Assembly (NCBI GenBank): GCA_028554755.1
Contig: JAPTOF010000010.1
Location: forward strand, 14,270,501 to 14,334,500
Direction of reading: 5' to 3'
DNA length: 64,000 nucleotides
DNA from: Cordia subcordata
Lineage: Eukaryota > Streptophyta > Magnoliopsida > Boraginales > Cordiaceae
Shown: positions 57,472 to 64,000 of the stretch, piece by piece
Layout: each line of letters opens with the position of its first letter
How positions within the stretch are numbered: position 1 is the first letter of the stretch
The notes under the pieces: generated by a model
Told to the model about the DNA's origin: nothing
Seen by the model: only the letters and a program-made list of their open reading frames with translations
The model's database searches: none
Made by a program: the position numbers and the translations under genes

Positions 57472-58653
57472 TAATTTCATGGGACCTACTTGTCATATTG
57501 AGATACCTATAAATTTAACAAGGAAAAACTTAGATAAAATCTTTTTTCCCTTTCTATTAAATTTATATCTCAATAAAGCATCCATATAATTAGATGATCT
57601 CAATTAATTACATGTAATTAGAAATATGATTAATGAAGGGACCAAAAGTCATAATTACCCTTAGCTCTCAAAATGACCAAAATGCCCTTGCCATCACTTC
57701 GGTGACATCAAGGCCATTTTGACTCCGGTCTATTTCCTCCAAAATGCCAAAGTCTCACTTCAATGATAATTTCTGGCTAAGTAGGAACAAGTCATATCAA
57801 TTAACCAACCAACTGAATGAAATGACCAAAATACCCTTCTATGTATACCTGTAGTTAGGGCCAATCCTTTCAAGTACTATCACCTCCAAGATTACATATG
57901 AAACCTTGGAATCTTTAGTCCAAAAAGTGATCACTGACTACTTATGGATCTCTTGATCTAGGGAGCAACTAATAAGTCAAATGACCAATATACCCCTGAA
58001 GGGTAATACCACTATATCTAGATTTATGATGACTAATAGGATAGATCCATGGGGCACATAGACTCTATTGTTGCATATGCATTTCCCAATTGATTAGAAT
58101 ACAACACCCAATGTACGAGGCAAACAATCTTATCACACAAGACCTCTCCTTATGGTAACATTAAAGTGCTACACCCTAACTTCGCCAGTTTATCCATATA
58201 CGCTCAAGATTAAGAGCATTGGTCACTTGAAAAAAGTAAATATCTTGTCCTTGTATATGATGGCACGGTCCCAAAAGACATACTCATGATGGTCTTATTC
58301 AATGCGTGACATACTTACTAGGCGCGAAGTCTAGAAAGACCCTTCAATAACCTAGGTAAATCATCCCTATCGGGAGACTCGCCTACTATGGCCTTATCCT
58401 GGTAAAGCGCCTAACATAACAATCTAGCTATAGACACTTTTTTATGATATATCCAAAACCAGACTTAGACCTACTGTGCATCTAACCTTACTGCGTACCT
58501 AAGTTATTAGATTATATCATTGGACCTTCTACAATATATCACACATTTATACTAGAGATAGTATTTATTAAGATACTCATAAATATAAGTAATGATCAAA
58601 TGTCTAGTTCGATATCCATGTACAAGTGGTTTTTAAGGCATACAATCCCAACA
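57472..58653 (-). mobile_element. probable solo LTR
   Basis: On the minus strand the right end starts TGTTGGGATTGTATGCCTTA, a beginning I recognise from plant LTRs. If the left end is at 57472, ATATC flanks both sides (57467-57471, 58654-58658). No primer site or polypurine tract is next to it, so it would be a solo LTR of 1182 bp. The left terminus reads TA rather than TG, which weakens that boundary. Confidence 0.5.
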
Positions 58654-58658
58654 ATATC

Positions 58659-59999
58659 CATGCAAAAAATTGAATAATTAATCCCAATTGAAATTCATCA
58701 TTAATACAAAAAGGTGAATTTTATGAACTATTGATATTTTTATATGAGTATTGAAAATATTGTGGAGAAAATAGTACGGGTATGTTATGTATTAGAAAGA
58801 ATTATTGGACACCGGTTGTTCTTGGCCTCGTGTTCTACTTGCAAGCACACCCAATATGCAAGTCTTATAATTCATATAGAGCAAAATTTAAGAGCACAAG
58901 GAGGACCAAACCAAAAAAAAAAAAATGTTTTGGGAATTGAGATAGAATGGAAAACCTATTCGAACGCGATGGGTGAATCTCCATCAATAAGATACATATT
59001 GCCTTATCCCAAGCCATACATTTGCACTCAAAGTAAATTAATACATATTAAAGTTGTAGGATAGAATGCATATAAATCTCAATTTGTTTGAAATATCAAA
59101 ATGAGTCATAAAATGGACGAGTGCTACAACGTGAACAACAACACGAGTAATTTCATACCCGTCTCCAACTGCAAAAAGTAGACACTTGTGAGCTATGAGA
59201 TGATAAAGTTTTCCTTTTCTCTTGTTTTTTCTTGCTTTTTATGGTGTGAAATTTGTGTGAGATGGCAACCTAGGAAAGCTCTATCTATATGCACATGAGA
59301 TCAAACACAACGTGGGCGTTAGAGGTGGTTTCTTTCACATTGAAATTTCCAAAAAACCATGGATTCATGCAGCGTCATAACTCATGGACACATGTTTATC
59401 TGCAAAGGACACCACCTAATTAAACATACGCATGTCATTGGGATAGTGTAGCCAAACAATATAAGTCTTGCATGACGCATGTGTATTTTATAGATAAGTC
59501 CAGATAATAAGAGGCATTGAATTGAATGATGAACTCAATTCTTTTTCAATTTAATTAGGTTGTAGGTAAATTACTTCTACATTCTTATCTACTTTACAAT
59601 TACACCGTTAATTTAGTTGTCAGATTTTTTGACTATCGAATTCTAACTTGGTCCTTTTTCACTCTTCTCTCTCTTTCTCTCTCTCTTTCTCTCTTTCCTC
59701 CCCTTTCTTCCCCCAATTCACCCAACGCGTGCTTTCTTTCCCCTTACATTCCTCTTTCTTTCATCTTCCTATCTTGCTTGTCCCAACCAACTCTTTCCTC
59801 TCTTCCAGTGTCTTCTCGTACCACTTTTTTTGGTGTCTTTTCCCTTGCTTCTTCTTAGCTCGTGGCTTTGTTTCTCACTCTTTGGTTCATCCTACATGGT
59901 GAAAACAATGCGAGTTAACATTATAAATATATTATATTTACGTGTTTATTTTATGAACTTATGTATATTTTAATATAGATGTATATTTTAGATTTAGGC
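58659..59999. other. intergenic, no gene recognised
   Basis: A 106-codon ORF at 58744-59064 shows no domain I recognise. A pyrimidine-rich tract of CT and CTTT words lies at about 59658-59765. The rest is AT-rich. Confidence 0.4.
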
Positions 60000-60345
60000 T
60001 CTGTTTGGCCTAGCTGTGTGATTTTAGCTATTGAGCTGTAGAACTTTTAGCAGTAGAACTTTGGATAGAAGTGCTATTGAATAAAAGCAGTCGATTGTTT
60101 GGCTCAATATTTTAAAAGTTAAGATTTTAGTTGTTTTGAGCGTAATATTGGACTTTAAAAAATATAAAATAGTATTTTTGACAAAAAATGAAAAAAAATA
60201 ATTTTTGATATGACATAAAAACAACTTTTCAAAAGCCTTTTCTGAAAAGCTTTAATTTGGAGCTTTTGGTTTTTCAGCTTTTTTCTGCTTTAACTTTTAT
60301 TTAAAAGCCACTTTTGAGTCTCCAAAAGCTGGCCCAAACAAACTC
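60000..60345. mobile_element. hAT-type MITE
   Basis: Left end CTCTGTTTGGCCTAGCT, right end AAAAGCTGGCCCAAACAAAC, inverted to each other. The interior is rich in AAAAGC/GCTTTT words. Length is about 345 bp. The exact target duplication is unclear (TTAG-like on both sides). Confidence 0.6.
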
Positions 60346-61639
60346 TTAGGGTTTTATGTTTCAATTTAATGGTTTGAAACTTCATTGCGTGGTTTATTAA
60401 GTTGGCTTTATGCTTTATTTTGTTTTTTGGCATTTATTTTTACTATTTTGAGTTCACAATAAGCTATTACTAGTTCACATGGCTCATTATTGTTTGTGTA
60501 ACTCCAAAATTTATGTTGCATTGTGTTCTTTTTACAACTAGAATATTGTGAGAAAATGTTTAAGTATTAACTAACTATAGATAAGCTTTTGTATTATAAT
60601 GTAAATAAAATAAATGAAAATCAGGTTAGGCTATAAAGTGTTTTATTTTGTCTTTTAGTAGAATTTATGGATAACACAGGAATTAGAAGGAAATGAAACA
60701 TCCTTTTCCTTATGCTCTACACATATATGTTTCATTATCACGATTTGGTGATGAATAAAACATGTTTTATGTTATACACTACAAATATTTTATACACAAT
60801 TTACATATTTTAGCAAAGGCTTAGGTGGATATACAAATTCTAATAGAAGCTCTATAAATTTTCCAATACTTATAGTGGACTATATCAAGATTAATAATTT
60901 GATAGAATAACGTATAGATTGTTATAAACAAGCTAGACATTCTTCAATATGAATTTGTGTGTAGTATAAAAATTGACTATGAAATTACTATATAAAAAGT
61001 ATAGATTTTTCATCACATACACAAAAACTAAAAAAATTGTGAAAAGATTACTAATTTCTTACATAGGTGCATAAATATTGAGAGAAATTCTATGAATTTT
61101 TCAATACATATAGTGGGTTGCAAAATCTTCTATCAAGATGTTTGATTGGGTGAAGAAAGTCATTTTACATAATTACTTGAGTTTCGTTCAAACTTGTTTT
61201 ATTGCACAAAACAAAGTATTCAAAGAAAAGGACCCGCATACATTGAATAAACATCTTATTACTACAATGAATATATAAAAGAAAAAAGCTATGTACTTAT
61301 GCAGTAAGATCACTTACCATCTGTTTAGTCTTTTTCATAGTCAATATAGATTAGCCTTTTTCATAGTCAATATGGTTTAGTCTTTTCACAATTTCATATT
61401 GAAGAATGTATAATTTGCTATGTATATCTGAACGTTATTCTACAAAATTATAATCTTGATAATTTTGTTCTATTTTCACAAAATTTTGCCCAAGCAAAAC
61501 TCTTACAACTTTTACAAAAATTTATATTATACATATTGAAAATTAGCTTTCCTTATAAAAATTTGTACACATACCACGACGAAATTCATAACTGTTTCAT
61601 AAATTTTCATAGTTCAGTCTTTTTTACATATGCTTATGA
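60346..61639. other. AT-rich intergenic DNA, no gene
   Basis: No ORF with a recognisable domain. A diverged pair of blocks (ATAGAAGCTCTATAAATTTTCCAATAC near 60842 and GAGAAATTCTATGAATTTTTC near 61079) looks like an old duplication. Confidence 0.4.
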
Positions 61640-61990
61640 GCTTTGCCTGAACGGAGGATATTCACTCGTGCAAAGATTTTTCCTATGCATTTCTCCCTAA
61701 GCAAAAGAGTTTCACTTTAATTGAACAAATAACGTTTACGTGCAACATGAGTTTCACTCGAGCGGACTTGTTTTGCCCATGCGAATCTTTCTAGTGTGTT
61801 TCACCTTAATCGAAGCATCTTTGCCCAAAGTCCCAAAAATCTTGAGAGTTAAAAGTTCTTGAGCTTTACTCCAGTCAAAAGAACTTTGCTCTAGTCAAAA
61901 GTGCTTCGCTAGGGCTAAGGGGGTTCCAACCCTTTTTGAAGTAGGTGTGAACTACCTTTGCTCAGGCAAAAATTTTTCGGCCTGGAAAAA
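61640..61990. repeat. cluster of degenerate TTTGCTC/GAGCGAA motifs
   Basis: Variants such as CTTTGCCTGAACGG, CACTCGTGCAAAG, TTTCACTCGAGCGG, TTGCCCATGCGAA and CTTTGCTCTAGTCAAAAG recur over 350 bp. They look like a diverged palindromic motif array of the kind seen in some plant LTRs. No LTR boundary was found. Confidence 0.4.
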
Positions 61991-62463
61991 CTAATATAAT
62001 TATGTTAAAGAAGACTAAACTACAAATAATTAAGAAAAAGATTATAAATTTAAACTAAGGAAGTACAAAATTTTTATAACAAAACTATAAATTTTTTTAG
62101 TGCATTTACTACAAATATTTCGTAAGAGTTTGGCTATATGAAATTGCTTTGGGGGAGGCGAAGGAGATTGGAAGTTAGAACCCCCTTTCGAAAAGGTTAG
62201 AACCCCTTTCGCCCAATCAATGTTTTTTGCTTCGAGCGAAATATTTCTAAACTACAAAAATTTGTCAAAAGACAATGAATTACAAGAAGAATGTACAAAA
62301 TAATATGAAAAAAATATAGATTCTTTAATTCATATACCAACCCTATAATTTTTAAAGATATATAAAATTTTTTTAATATTCCCAAAAAATATGAGTCATT
62401 AACCTAGAGAAAAGGTTTCTTTTACAAATTAATGACTTTAGTCCTTCATACACATTTGAAGGA
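61991..62463. other. AT-rich DNA, no gene
   Basis: It contains a small duplication (TTAGAACCCCCTTTCG and TTAGAACCCCTTTCGC near 62177-62210). Nothing else was recognised. Confidence 0.4.
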
Positions 62464-64000
62464 TAATCTTGATGAAAACCTAGCACTCAATTTGATTCTG
62501 ATTCTACACTTTGGGAGCTAGGTACACATACTTCTGCTGAGCATACTTGTTTGATTGATGAGGAGTTAGTTGAGTTTATTTCACCTCCTCAACCCATGCT
62601 CACCCTATTGGATGAAGTTAAGGAGATTGAGTGTCTTGTGTTGGCTTCTTTGGCCTCTTAATTGTGTTTCTTTCATTTCCTCCTTCTAACCTTACCCTTA
62701 ATGAAGAGATTGAGGAGTTAGAAAGACTTTAGATGTTGTCCTTGCTCATCCCCATTCCATTGAGACTCCTCATGTTTTGCAGCTCACATTTGTGCCCTCT
62801 TGCATTGAGCATGAGCATATAGGACTAGGACACACGTTTCCACTTTGTATGCATTGGATTTATCACCTACCTAATAGAAGGGTGTGTGTTAGCCATAGAC
62901 CATAAGCAGGAGGCCATTGGGTGGTTAATTGATGAGCAAAATGTTGATTTTTCATGTCTTAAACATAGGCACTTGTTGCATGATCCTTTTCCCTTTACTA
63001 CATATGCTGAAATGATATCTAGCAATTTGTGCCAAAGGACTTTAAACATATTTGGCTCTAACATTGGTGCGCGACTGGGGGCATAAAATCCAATGCTACT
63101 AAAAGGCACCCTAGACTTGTTTTTATTCTCCTTGCTTTTTCTTGTCTTTCATTTGCTTTTGTTTTTAGTAGATTAGTTTGCTTTTGCTTGATTTTGTTTT
63201 TCTTGTCTTTTAGTAATTTAGGCTATCTTTTGTTTGATTTCATTTTTTAGTAGGTTAGCTTGTTTGCCCTTTATTTGTTGCTTTCTTTTCGCCATCTTTA
63301 GTGCATCAATCCGTATAGCTTTTGCATACATCCTTATTGAATCATTTTGAATGCCAATATGGACTTGCATGGCATTGTCTACTAATCTCTTCTTCATTTT
63401 TTTGAGTGTTTGTGCTTTTTACTAAGAAGCATGCTAGTAGATAATTGGATCATCGTTAACATTTATGAAGTCTCATGTACACAAGGTTGTATTGCTCTAT
63501 CCCTTTCTTGTCCTTATCTACTCTTTCCATATTTCCCATTTATATTTCATGTTTCTTGCCTATGTGCTGAGATGCTATTTGCTTGAGGACAAGCAAAGTT
63601 TAGGTTTAGGAGTGCGGTTGTCCCTTTATTATTTATATCATTATGGGGTAGATGCGTGGCATGTCTTGTTTTTGCTCAAAATTGGTTAAATTTTTCTATT
63701 TTCGTTCATGTTTTGAGTTGTTTATCTCCATGTTGGTGAAGGAGTTGACTTTTGTTATTGACTTGATTGAATGGAGACAATAAGGTGTATATGTGGAGTG
63801 TGACTTGAATGTAAGGTGAACTGAGTTCTTTTAAGAGATACCTTGAGAAAACTCTGGGGAGTGAACAACTTTAGGAATATACCTTGTAGTTACCCTATGA
63901 CTTAGGTAAAAGGTGAATAAACATTAAGGGTTTTGATATAAGTGCCCTTTTCCTAATCAGTTCTCTTGGCATGCCTTAGTCTTGGATGTTTCGTGCTATG
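62464..64000 (+). mobile_element. second Athila-like element, 3' part
   Basis: Pieces of a polyprotein-like frame (CLIDEELVEFISPPQPMLTL, DEVKEIECLVLASLAS, stop near 62660) lead into a region collinear with the 3' untranslated part of the first Athila-like element: CTACTAAAAGGCACCCTAGA at about 63097 against 11259, the hairpin with purine tract at 63578, and CCTTGTAGTTACCCTATGAC near 63885 against 11931. The 3' LTR should lie right of the window. RT and integrase were not seen, so the copy is internally deleted or rearranged. Confidence 0.65.
63578..63620 (+). promoter_or_regulatory. hairpin plus purine-rich tract in second Athila-like element
   Basis: TTTGCTTGAGGACAAGCAAA followed by GTTTAGGTTTAGGAGTGCGG, nearly identical to 11645-11690. 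Confidence 0.6.

Noticed and set aside
59648..59902. 84-codon serine/phenylalanine ORF as a secreted peptide
   Set aside because: It comes from a CT-rich low-complexity tract; residue runs reflect the repeat, not a signal peptide.

Overview
This is a 64 kb piece of a plant nuclear genome, almost certainly a eudicot. Genes have GT-AG introns, the DNA is AT-rich, and most of the window is transposable elements. Two host genes stand out. One is a cytochrome P450 of the CYP76A type (25.5-27.4 kb, + strand), with one coding frameshift. The other is an apparently intact CASTOR-type ion channel gene (53.1-34.4 kb, - strand) with 12 coding exons over 18.7 kb. CASTOR is a nuclear-envelope channel of the common symbiosis pathway. 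Having it fits a mycorrhizal host and argues against Brassicaceae.

Left part (1-17 kb): the 3' part of an old Sirevirus-like Ty1/copia element, with integrase, reverse transcriptase and RNase H remnants, an env-like ORF and a 1.25 kb 3' LTR. An 11.2 kb Athila-like Ty3/gypsy element (3275-14438) sits inside its env-like ORF. That element has both LTRs, a CTTTC target duplication, a tRNA-Asp-type primer site and a full but stop-ridden gag-pol. From 17 to 25 kb there is a LINE ORF1 remnant, MITE and foldback elements, and an RPA-like pseudogene that ends in a Helitron-like 3' terminus.

Middle (25-34 kb): the P450, then a 1.2 kb near-palindromic foldback, a TIR element carrying 92-bp repeats, AT-rich DNA and a GT-rich minisatellite.

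CASTOR (34.4-53.1 kb): all twelve exons were placed from protein similarity and splice sites, and every intron is phase 0. The introns hold a hAT-like insertion with a matching empty site nearby, an internally deleted copia element, a 1.16 kb TRIM-like element with exact AAGTT target duplications, and several tandem duplications. The most interesting signal is a second 99-bp version of exon 8 lying 57 bp upstream of the first. Both versions are in frame with good splice sites, and the gap looks too short to be spliced, so they should be mutually exclusive.

Right part (53-64 kb): AT-rich DNA, a probable Helitron, a probable solo LTR, a MITE and, at the edge, the 3' part of a second Athila-like element. 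No tRNA, rRNA or CRISPR was seen. All calls come from reading the sequence; no database search was run.
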